Of a stretch of 32,124 bases of DNA, positions 16,017-23,733 are shown piece after piece; position 1 is the stretch's first letter; each line of letters opens with the position of its first letter. A model generated the notes under the pieces. The model was not told where the DNA came from, made no database searches, and saw nothing but the letters and a program-made list of their open reading frames with translations. Origin of the DNA: an archaeon (GTDB lineage Archaea; Thermoproteota; Thermoprotei_A; Marsarchaeales; Marsarchaeaceae); contig JAKAWJ010000025.1 in NCBI GenBank assembly GCA_021817005.1, positions 1-32,124 on the forward strand. The letters are read 5' to 3'. Position numbers and translations under genes: made by a program.

Positions 16017-16046
16017 TTCCTGCAAGGCGGTACGGATTGAACTTTG

Positions 16047-17519
16047 ATGGGAACACAAGCACATTCTGTGACTGAGCTTGAGAAAATCTCAAACTATATT
16101 GACGCTCACAAGGCTGAGCACATCGAAAAAATCAAAGAGATTATCAGGATTCCTAGCGTGGCCGCAGAAGACCCGGAAGGTGTAAGGCAGTGCGCCAAGT
16201 ATCTCGAGGGTAAATTCAAGGAGCTGGGATGCTCTGAGACCGAGGTTTATGAAACAAAGGGGCAGCCGGTGGTTTACGGCCACTATGATGCGGGTGCCGA
16301 GAACACACTTGCTGTTTACTTTATGTACGATGTAAAACAGGTGTCAGGCGAGCACTGGACGCTCATAAGCGACCCATTTAAGCCTGAAGTGTTACCGATG
16401 GCTCCGTTCAAGAGCGTGATTGTTGGGCGGGGTGCCACCAATAGCAAGGGGCCGCTTGCAGCCTTTATGAACGCCCTCTTTTCGATCAGGGGGGCTGGTT
16501 TTCAGATTCCGGTTAATCTGAAATTTGTTGCCGAGGGAGAGGAAGAGCTTGGAAGCTCGCATCTTATAGATTTTGTGAGGGAGAATACACGGAGGCTCAG
16601 GGACGCTACAGCGGTATTTTCCCCGGGGGGCTCTCAAAACCTAAACGGAGACGTGACTCTTGCACTCGGCTGTAAAGGGGTAAGCGAGTTCGAACTCGTT
16701 TGTTCCGGGAAGAAGTGGGGGCGAGGACCGACAGAGAGAGCCATCCATAGCAGCATGAATGCAATAGTTGAGAGTCCCGTCTGGCGCCTCGTGCAGGCGC
16801 TCGCATCGATGACAGACCCTCGTGACCCCTCAAAAGTAGTGATTAAGGGCTTTTATGATAATGTCGCCAAACCGGAGGAAGAAGACCTGAAGCTCATAGA
16901 AGAGCTCGCAAAAGTGTACGACGAAGAGTCAGTCAAGAAGGCAAACGGCATACAGCACTTCTACAATGATCTGCATGGCAAGGAATTACTGATGAAAGCA
17001 TTCTACACCACTACGCTGAACATTCAGGGAATCTATGGTGGATATACCGGACCGCTCGTAAAGACAATCCTACCTGAAAAAGCCGCGGCCAAGCTGGAAT
17101 CGAGGCTCATACCGAACCAAACCATGACTGAAACGGTCGAGAAAGTAAGAAAGCACCTCGATGAGCACGGATATTCAGACATTGAGGTTCTTGAATTCGA
17201 AGGGGAAAACGCAGTCGATGACTGGTCGAGAACTGATCCAAAGGCTGGGATTGTCCAGAAAACGATTGACGCTTACCGCGAAGTAGGACTGCAGCCCCAG
17301 GTCTGGCCATACAGTCTGGGCAGCGCCCCCAGGTACATGTTCACAAAACCACCACTCTCGATTCCTTTCATAGGTGCTGGTCTTGGGCACGGCGCTCGGG
17401 CACATGCCCCGGACGAATATTATGTAATTGAAGGAAACGATAAAGTCAGGGGTTTGGCTGACAGTGAAAAGTTCTATGTCAGGCTACTGATCCATTATTC
17501 GAAGGGGAAGCTCAACTAA
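16047..17519 (+). CDS. M20-family metallohydrolase homologue with substituted metal ligands
   Basis: The protein has the fold signature of M20 dipeptidases/carboxypeptidases (490 residues from ATG 16047; TTG 16044 is the alternative). Blocks that align with the family are QPVVYGHYD (strand before the site), YFMYDVKQ, GEHWTLISDPF, VGRGATNSKGPLAAF, FVAEGEEELGSSHL, AIHSS and HAPDEYYVIEG. The usual first zinc ligand His (GHYDV) is Met93, the bridging Asp (SDDKG) is Asn132 and the later Asp ligand appears to be Pro193. The catalytic Glu166, ligand Glu167 and C-terminal His453 remain. It may use another metal arrangement, or act on something other than peptides. No signal peptide, so cytosolic. It converges with the dehydratase gene and overlaps it by 8 nt. 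Confidence 0.85.
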   Translation: MGTQAHSVTELEKISNYIDAHKAEHIEKIKEIIRIPSVAAEDPEGVRQCAKYLEGKFKELGCSETEVYETKGQPVVYGHYDAGAENTLAVYFMYDVKQVSGEHWTLISDPFKPEVLPMAPFKSVIVGRGATNSKGPLAAFMNALFSIRGAGFQIPVNLKFVAEGEEELGSSHLIDFVRENTRRLRDATAVFSPGGSQNLNGDVTLALGCKGVSEFELVCSGKKWGRGPTERAIHSSMNAIVESPVWRLVQALASMTDPRDPSKVVIKGFYDNVAKPEEEDLKLIEELAKVYDEESVKKANGIQHFYNDLHGKELLMKAFYTTTLNIQGIYGGYTGPLVKTILPEKAAAKLESRLIPNQTMTETVEKVRKHLDEHGYSDIEVLEFEGENAVDDWSRTDPKAGIVQKTIDAYREVGLQPQVWPYSLGSAPRYMFTKPPLSIPFIGAGLGHGARAHAPDEYYVIEGNDKVRGLADSEKFYVRLLIHYSKGKLN

Positions 17520-18492
17520 CTCCCACTAGTGGGCCATCCAGCAGCTGCTTAAGGAGTGAAAGCGACACATTACCACCTGAAATCACTGCGACAGTCTTCT
17601 TTCCTAGGACTTCCAGCTCTCCCCTCTTTTTCATCGCTAGTAGAAGCGCGATCGGGGCCGCTCCTGAAGGCTCAGAAAAGACCCTCGCCTCCCTAACGAG
17701 TAGTGTTGTTGCCGTAATAATCTCATCATCGGTTACGCTCATGACGCTTTTAACGTTCCTTGCGGTAGCCGCCAAAGTCAGTTCTCCGACTGAGCTGGTC
17801 ATCAGTCCGTCCGCAATCGAATACGGGTTATCAACAATCTGAACGCTCCCTGCTGCGAGAGCGCGCTGCATCTTTGGAGCACCTTCTGGCTCGGCACCAA
17901 ATACTTGGATATCCGCACGTCTCGACTTTATTGCGATAGAGATTCCGGAGATGAGTCCGCCGCCTCCTACTGGCACGACTACCGAATCTACGTCGGGTGC
18001 CTGTTCAGTTATTTCGAGACCGCATGTGCCTTGGCCTGCGATTACGTCGGCGTCGTTAAAGGGGTGCACAAAATCATAGTCACTTTCTCGAGCAAGTTTC
18101 TGGGCCATCTCATAACGCTCCGAGTGGCGCCTGCCGAATCTTATTACTTCTCCTCCGAATTCCCGGATTGAGGCCGCCTTCTCTTCTACCACGGTCTCAG
18201 GCACGACAACCTTGCACTTCTTCCCGAGTAGCATCGCCGAATATGACACTGCTATTCCATGATTTCCGGAGGAGGCAGCCACGACCCCATCCGTACCACA
18301 TTTCCGTATCTTGTTATACGCTCCCCTGATTTTAAAGACCCGGATTGGCTGGTAGCACTCCAGCTTAAGAAAGACCTCCAACCCAAACAACCGTGAAAGC
18401 GCTGGAGAGCGTCTTAGTGGTGTGACGGATGCGACCCCTTTTATCGACTCCGCTGCTTCTTCAATATCTCGCAGAGCGGGTAAGTTCACCAA
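17512..18492 (-). CDS. Threonine/serine dehydratase-like PLP enzyme (fold type II)
   Basis: This PLP enzyme of the threonine ammonia-lyase family converts L-threonine to 2-oxobutanoate or L-serine to pyruvate. The 326 residues comprise the catalytic domain only, with no regulatory ACT domain, so it is likely the catabolic, isoleucine-insensitive type. PLP Lys54 is in VFKIRGAYNKI (Val replaces the common Ser before FK). SSGNHGIAVSYSA binds substrate and VGGGGLISG binds the PLP phosphate. A related activity, such as the hydroxyectoine-catabolism dehydratase-like enzymes, cannot be excluded. The start is TTG 18492 or the next codon, GTG 18489. A TATA-like box about 30 nt upstream favours a leaderless mRNA. 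The 3' end overlaps the M20 gene, giving 8 bp of antisense. Confidence 0.85.
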   Translation of the reverse strand: MVNLPALRDIEEAAESIKGVASVTPLRRSPALSRLFGLEVFLKLECYQPIRVFKIRGAYNKIRKCGTDGVVAASSGNHGIAVSYSAMLLGKKCKVVVPETVVEEKAASIREFGGEVIRFGRRHSERYEMAQKLARESDYDFVHPFNDADVIAGQGTCGLEITEQAPDVDSVVVPVGGGGLISGISIAIKSRRADIQVFGAEPEGAPKMQRALAAGSVQIVDNPYSIADGLMTSSVGELTLAATARNVKSVMSVTDDEIITATTLLVREARVFSEPSGAAPIALLLAMKKRGELEVLGKKTVAVISGGNVSLSLLKQLLDGPLVGVS

Positions 18493-18518
18493 TTAGTTCC
18501 GCCGTTTACTCGGGAGCC

Positions 18519-18526
18519 TATAAGTA
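18519..18526 (-). promoter_or_regulatory. TATA-like box for the dehydratase gene
   Basis: The minus strand reads TACTTATA, centred about 30 nt upstream of TTG 18492, placing transcription start very close to the start codon. Confidence 0.55.
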
Positions 18527-18603
18527 AATCCTTCCCCTCGGGTTCACGCCGCGGAGGCTAGTTTAGCTCACAGCGTGATCAGGCCCAACGCGCGAAAATG
18601 GCT

Positions 18604-20106
18604 CTAATGAGCCGATGTCACTTCAAGCAGGTATTCAGCTGGAATCCAGGTCCAGTCGGGTCTATTGTTCAGCTCATATGAAAGTTCGTAGAGCGCCTTT
18701 TCGAATTCAAAGAGGCTCAGAATCGTATCGAATTTCTCTCGATTTTTGGGCAGAAAGGAGATGTCAATTCCGTCTTCAGGGCCGCTGCTAAGGTAACTCT
18801 CAATGAAGGCTTTCCTGAGAGTTGCCCGGACGGTTGCCCTATGGGTGCGCTCAATTTCTGATTTGCCGCTGAATGCGAGCGAGCACGCATAATCCAAAGA
18901 GCGGACCATCCCCGCGACATCGACCAAAGCGCATTGTTTGGCTCTTCTCTCTTGCAGGCTTCTCGCTGGTTCCCCCTCAAAATCGATAACGGTTAGTCCA
19001 CCGGGCGTCAGGAGTACTTGGCCAAGATGATAATCTCCATGAATTCTAATTTTGGAGAATTGGTCGATTGCCAGATCACGAAAATTAGTTTCAGGCCCAG
19101 CACTGGCTTTGAGCCGTTCAGAGAGCAGATTCAATTCTGCACCCGATAGTTTCGAACTTTTTGAGCTTGTACCTCTGAGAAAAGCAAGTGCCGCCTCCCT
19201 GGTTTTCGAGCATCGTTCCGCCCAGGCTGAAAGGTCAGACTGGGTAACGAGTTCCGGAGAAAAGTCCTTGTAGTCCGTTACCATACCCAACGCGGTGTGC
19301 ATTCTCTTTGTGAGTGACCCGAGCAACTTGGCAAGGGCCAGTGGTTCCTTATCCGCTTGTCCACCGACGCCTTCTCCCGCGGGACATGAGCTAGGCTTTG
19401 CAAAGTTCTTTCTCAGTTTTTCCAGCATGAACTCCCAGCAACTCCCCGAGTTTGCGACAAATTCGAATGCGGTCGCGAGGAGGTAGAACCGACCGTCGCG
19501 GGCAGTATAGCTCATTTCACCGAGCGGCTTCGGCGTATCTTTAAAAGGAGTGTGCGAACGCAGGAATAGCGGAACCTCAATATCCGGATTCCTGCCGCTT
19601 TCAGGGCGTCTGTAATGTTTCAGAAAGTAGAGATTGTCCACTATGGCTGCAGAGTTGCTCTGTTCCTGGGCCAAAACGGACACTACATGTTTGTGATTTT
19701 GCTCAATAATCCCGAGGTTATCAAAGGTCCTGAATTCGATGTTTCCATTTAGTGACTTCAAAACCTTTGATGATAACATGGCCTGCAGCAGTTCAGCCCA
19801 GTATAGCGGCTCACGAGAAAAATCGGCTGGTTCTCGTCGCAGTTTGTCGCGGGAGGATCCTGCACTTCCGGGTCCGATCTTTAGTGAGACAAAGTAAACC
19901 TGACTTTTCTTGCTGACAAATGCCACACGTACCAGTGCGAGAATTGTATGGGGCGAAGAAGTGAACTCAGAGTAGTCGCTGATTGTTACGTCAGCAATTT
20001 CTAAGGCTTTGGAAGAATACCATCTCTGTTCAGGCAGCCACTTGAGCAAGTATTGACGCAGCGAAGTTAATACATTTGGACTAATAGGAGGCTTGAACAG
20101 TGGCAC
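18604..20106 (-). CDS. mak: Maltokinase (ATP + maltose to maltose-1-phosphate)
   Basis: Maltokinase supplies maltose-1-phosphate for GlgE. It has 500 residues from GTG 20106. The N-terminal cap carries LPEQRWYSSK, typical of Mak. The aminoglycoside-phosphotransferase-like core has the catalytic loop RIHGDYHLGQVLL (Asp358), the metal site VIDFEGEPARSLQERRAK (from residue 373) and DVAGMVRSLDYA. Together these are diagnostic for Mak rather than for a generic sugar kinase. It starts 11 nt after the treS stop and is the last gene of glgB-glgE-treS-mak. Only a TTTT follows on the minus strand (18595-18598), so termination is unclear. In some bacteria TreS and Mak are fused; here they are separate. 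Confidence 0.93.
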   Translation of the reverse strand: MPLFKPPISPNVLTSLRQYLLKWLPEQRWYSSKALEIADVTISDYSEFTSSPHTILALVRVAFVSKKSQVYFVSLKIGPGSAGSSRDKLRREPADFSREPLYWAELLQAMLSSKVLKSLNGNIEFRTFDNLGIIEQNHKHVVSVLAQEQSNSAAIVDNLYFLKHYRRPESGRNPDIEVPLFLRSHTPFKDTPKPLGEMSYTARDGRFYLLATAFEFVANSGSCWEFMLEKLRKNFAKPSSCPAGEGVGGQADKEPLALAKLLGSLTKRMHTALGMVTDYKDFSPELVTQSDLSAWAERCSKTREAALAFLRGTSSKSSKLSGAELNLLSERLKASAGPETNFRDLAIDQFSKIRIHGDYHLGQVLLTPGGLTVIDFEGEPARSLQERRAKQCALVDVAGMVRSLDYACSLAFSGKSEIERTHRATVRATLRKAFIESYLSSGPEDGIDISFLPKNREKFDTILSLFEFEKALYELSYELNNRPDWTWIPAEYLLEVTSAH

Positions 20107-20117
20107 TCCGCCATCCT

Positions 20118-21770
20118 TCAGCTGGTCACAGCGGGAGGTTCGAGCTTGAACCAGAAATACGCGCGCTCTCCGAGAGTAAAGAAATACGGCAACGTACCTA
20201 TTTTTGGAAAAGGGGTCTGTGTTTCCGCCTCTATCGGAGTCCAGCCGTCGAATTCCCGTAGGTCTAGCTCTGCAGCTGTAGGTTTTGTGGAAAGATTGAA
20301 AACGCAGAGCATGATCTGACCCTCATGGGAGCGTAGAAACGAGAGCACCCTCTGATTAGGTTGCTCGATGAACCGAATCTCGCCTCTTCCTAATATTCTT
20401 GAATAGCGTTTTCTGACTGCAATAATTTCTCGCACCCAGTTCAAGAGCGACGTTGGGATTCGGGTGCTGGACTCAACATTTCTCGACTCGTAGTGATACA
20501 CAGGATTCATTATTACAGGAGCAAACAGCATCTCAGGATCAGCCCTGGAAAAGCCAGCATTACGGTCTGGCGACCACTGCATTGGAGTTCTCACCCCATT
20601 TCTGTCGCCCAGATAGATATTATCCCCCATCGCGATTTCATCGCCATAGTACAGTATGGGGCTGCCAGGCAGTGAAAACAGCAGTGCATACAGAAGCTTG
20701 ATTGCGCTTCTGCTGTCATCCATTAATGGCGCAAGCCTCCTGCGGATGCCCAGATTGAGCCTCATTTTGGGATGCTTTGCGTATTCTGCATACATTATGT
20801 CCCGCTCCTCTATTGTCACCATTTCAAGTGTGAGCTCGTCATGGTTTCGCAGAAACGTACACCAGTCGCAGTTTGGAGGAATGGGCAGTAACTGCTTAAT
20901 CATATCTACTATTGGGTGCCTGTCTCCCCTTGCTAGGGAAATGTACATCCTTGGCATAAGCGGGAAATTGAAGACCATGTGAAACTCGTCACCGTCGCCA
21001 AAGTACTTTCTTGCGTCAGTGGGCCACTGATTTGCTTCGGCTAGCAGGATAGTCCCGGGGAACTCTTTGTCGAGCATCGCTCGGAGCTCTTTGAATAGTG
21101 AATGAGTCTCGGGCAAGTTTTCACAGTTTGTACCTTCCCTTTCGAAGATGTAAGGGACGGCGTCGCACCTGAAACCATCCACTCCTTTCCTGAGCCAGAA
21201 TCTTAGAACGTTCTTCATTTCTTCTCGCACTGCTGGCTCATCATAGTTAAGGTCAGGCTGACTGCTGTAAAATCTGTGCCAGTAATAGCTCTCAGAGACT
21301 GGGTCCCACGTCCAGTTGGATTTCTCGGTATCTACGAAAATTATTCTTGCTTCAGAATATTTTTTATCCGTATCACTCCAAGTAAACCAGTTTCTTTTCG
21401 GAGAGCTGCGGCTGGAGCGTGCTTCCTTGAACCACGGATGCTCGTCAGAAACGTGGTTCATTACCAGATCGGGAATCACCCTGATCCCCTTGGAATGGGC
21501 TTTTTCTATCAGCTCCTCGAAATCCCGCATTGTGCCATAGTCGGGGTGAATGCTATAGAAATCTGAAATGTCGTAACCGTCGTCCTTTAGAGGTGAGGCA
21601 TAAAAAGGAAGTAGCCAGATACAATCTACTCCCAGCCACGAGAGATAGTCCAGTTTTGCGGTCACACCAGCAAGATCGCCAATTCCATCTCCATTTGAAT
21701 CGTAGAAGGACTTGACCGGAAGCTCATAGAATACCGCATCTCGATACCACAACTCGTCGCCTGGCAGCAT
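20118..21770 (-). CDS. treS: Trehalose synthase (maltose-trehalose isomerase, GH13)
   Basis: TreS interconverts trehalose and maltose by intramolecular transglycosylation. It has 550 residues from ATG 21770, with a GGAG ribosome-binding site 9 nt upstream. The barrel opens with LWYRDAVFYELPVKSFYDSN, as in TreS. Catalytic residues are Asp203 (GVDGFRCDAVPY), Glu245 (LLAEANQWP) and Asp311 (FLRNHDELT). NHVSDEHPWF and GVRTPMQWSPDRNAGFS are further TreS-type blocks. A C-terminal beta domain closes the protein. It begins 4 nt after the glgE stop. In this operon the likely flux is from trehalose toward maltose for Mak. Confidence 0.95.
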   Translation of the reverse strand: MLPGDELWYRDAVFYELPVKSFYDSNGDGIGDLAGVTAKLDYLSWLGVDCIWLLPFYASPLKDDGYDISDFYSIHPDYGTMRDFEELIEKAHSKGIRVIPDLVMNHVSDEHPWFKEARSSRSSPKRNWFTWSDTDKKYSEARIIFVDTEKSNWTWDPVSESYYWHRFYSSQPDLNYDEPAVREEMKNVLRFWLRKGVDGFRCDAVPYIFEREGTNCENLPETHSLFKELRAMLDKEFPGTILLAEANQWPTDARKYFGDGDEFHMVFNFPLMPRMYISLARGDRHPIVDMIKQLLPIPPNCDWCTFLRNHDELTLEMVTIEERDIMYAEYAKHPKMRLNLGIRRRLAPLMDDSRSAIKLLYALLFSLPGSPILYYGDEIAMGDNIYLGDRNGVRTPMQWSPDRNAGFSRADPEMLFAPVIMNPVYHYESRNVESSTRIPTSLLNWVREIIAVRKRYSRILGRGEIRFIEQPNQRVLSFLRSHEGQIMLCVFNLSTKPTAAELDLREFDGWTPIEAETQTPFPKIGTLPYFFTLGERAYFWFKLEPPAVTS

Positions 21771-21774
21771 ATTA

Positions 21775-23733
21775 CTAATCTCCTACAGCGAATTCGAACA
21801 CGTGAGCGGGCTGTATATACGGGTTCAGCTTGACGTAATTTCGCGTCCCGTGCCACCCGTAGGTTGTGCCAGTAAGGAGGTCACGCACAGGATAGTTGCC
21901 GGTTACATCAAATTCCAGTCCTGTTAAAGGTAAGTCGACCAATCCAGCGTGTTCCTCAAAAGGGTTGACGTTTACCACAATCAGTAAAGGCTTCTCGTTA
22001 CGCAGGCCAAGCCGGAGATAAGCAACAAGATTGGGATTGTCTACGGTGCAGAAAAGTGTATTTCCTAACCTCTGCAGCACAGGGTAAGTCCGACGAAGCT
22101 CGTTCAGCTTTGCTATGATTGGCTTGATATTGCCGGGAGCGTTCCAGTCTCTAATTCTGACTTCGTATTTTTCTGACTGGGCGTATTCCTCTTTTCCGGG
22201 AATCCCGCGATTCTCGCAGAGTTCGTATCCGTTATAGATGCCGTAGAGTGGAGATAGCGTGGCTGCCAGAATCGCACGCATTGCGAAAGCCGGCCTCCCC
22301 CCGTTTTGCAACACGTAGGGAAGAATGTCGGGCGTGCTCGGAAAGAGCATAGGGCGGAAAAACTCAAGCAGTGACCCCTCATTCAATTCTTGAAAATACG
22401 ACTCGATTTCGGTCTTATAGTTCCTCCACGTGAAATAGGTGTAAGATTGACTGAAGCCCAGCTTGGCCAGTTGGTACATCACTGCGGGTGTAGTAAACGC
22501 CTCAGCAAGAAATACTACCTCGGGAGAATTCGCTCTGACTTTGGCGATTAACCATTTCCAGAAACTGAATGGTTTCGTATGAGGATTATCCACTCTGAAG
22601 ATTTTTATTCCTTTTTTTACCCAGAAGTCAACTATTTCGTAGAGCGCCTGCCAGAGTTCCCACCAATTTGTGCAGTCAAAATCGAGAGGGTATACGTCCG
22701 GATAGCGTTTGGGGGGATTTTCGGCGTAACGAATAGAACCGTCCGCTCTATGGTAAAACCACTCTGGATGTTCTTTTACCCAAGGATGGTCCGGCGAGCA
22801 TTGAAATGCGAGATCGAGAGCCAGTTCAATACCGGCGCTCTTGGTCGCGGTTAGGAACTTCTCGAAATCGTCAAACGTTCCGAGTTCGGGATCAATCGCA
22901 GTGTGCCCGCCATCCTTGGAGCCTATGGCCCAAGGGCTGCCTGGGTCAGTTTCCTTTGCATTAGCCGAATTGTCTCTCCCGCGACGATTCGTTCGACCTC
23001 TGGGATGAATCGGTGGTAAGTAGATTACGTCGAACCCCATACTAGCAATGTCTGGTATCCGTCTGATGCAGTCTCGAAAGGTTCCGTATTTACCCGGAGC
23101 TGTTCCCTGTGACCTAGGAAACATCTCGTACCAAGTGGCGAAGATGGCTTTTCGTCTTTCAACGACGAGTGAAAGCGCCTTGTAACGCTCGCATTCTCTT
23201 CCCTTTGTCGAACGGATGACCGCATCCCGTAGCTCCTGCCGAGACAGAAGTTGTAACAGCCTCTCGCCTTTTGCTCTGGCCGCTGAATCCAAGGTCTGTT
23301 TGAGTAAGAGTAAGTCTTCTCCGCTTGCGTCTTTGGCGGCCCTTTCAAGCATACGAACTCCATCCTGAACTTCGCTCGAAAGGTCCTCCCCCGCCTCGGC
23401 CCAGCGGCGCAGACTTTCTACCCAGCTAGAATAGTGGTCTCGCCCCGCTTCGATGGAATATTGATATTCTCCTATTTCACTCAATTGTATCTCTCCTTGC
23501 CAGCTGTTATCACCAGCTGGCTTCATTGGCGTGGTGCGCCAGTCGGAGTCGTTGGGTGACCTGTACAGGGCGAATGCGTATAGTTTTGCGACCCCAGTCG
23601 TGAATATGTCGGCACTAAGCTTGAGAATGTCACCCTGAACTCTCTTGACGGGGTAATCTCCTCCATCTATTTCCGGAAGAACGTCCCTGATTACTATGTC
23701 GCCCTTACGTATGGGCTTCTTATCTACACTCAA
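21775..23733 (-). CDS. glgE: Alpha-1,4-glucan:maltose-1-phosphate maltosyltransferase (GH13 subfamily 3)
   Basis: GlgE transfers maltosyl units from maltose-1-phosphate to the non-reducing end of alpha-1,4-glucans. It has 652 residues. Domain order is an N-terminal beta-sandwich (about 10-100), a helical insert (about 105-190), then the GH13 barrel from KAIFATWYEMFPRS. The nucleophile is Asp382 (KIFRVDNPHTKP) and the acid/base Glu411 (VFLAEAFTTP). YLPPIHPRGRTNRRGRDN, SPWAIGSKDGGHTAIDPELG and LDLAFQCSPDHPWVKEHPEWF are hallmarks of GlgE. The start TTG 23733 overlaps the glgB stop as TTGA, so translation is probably coupled. Length and motifs are close to bacterial GlgE, which points to acquisition from bacteria or an old shared origin. 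Confidence 0.96.
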   Translation of the reverse strand: MSVDKKPIRKGDIVIRDVLPEIDGGDYPVKRVQGDILKLSADIFTTGVAKLYAFALYRSPNDSDWRTTPMKPAGDNSWQGEIQLSEIGEYQYSIEAGRDHYSSWVESLRRWAEAGEDLSSEVQDGVRMLERAAKDASGEDLLLLKQTLDSAARAKGERLLQLLSRQELRDAVIRSTKGRECERYKALSLVVERRKAIFATWYEMFPRSQGTAPGKYGTFRDCIRRIPDIASMGFDVIYLPPIHPRGRTNRRGRDNSANAKETDPGSPWAIGSKDGGHTAIDPELGTFDDFEKFLTATKSAGIELALDLAFQCSPDHPWVKEHPEWFYHRADGSIRYAENPPKRYPDVYPLDFDCTNWWELWQALYEIVDFWVKKGIKIFRVDNPHTKPFSFWKWLIAKVRANSPEVVFLAEAFTTPAVMYQLAKLGFSQSYTYFTWRNYKTEIESYFQELNEGSLLEFFRPMLFPSTPDILPYVLQNGGRPAFAMRAILAATLSPLYGIYNGYELCENRGIPGKEEYAQSEKYEVRIRDWNAPGNIKPIIAKLNELRRTYPVLQRLGNTLFCTVDNPNLVAYLRLGLRNEKPLLIVVNVNPFEEHAGLVDLPLTGLEFDVTGNYPVRDLLTGTTYGWHGTRNYVKLNPYIQPAHVFEFAVGD

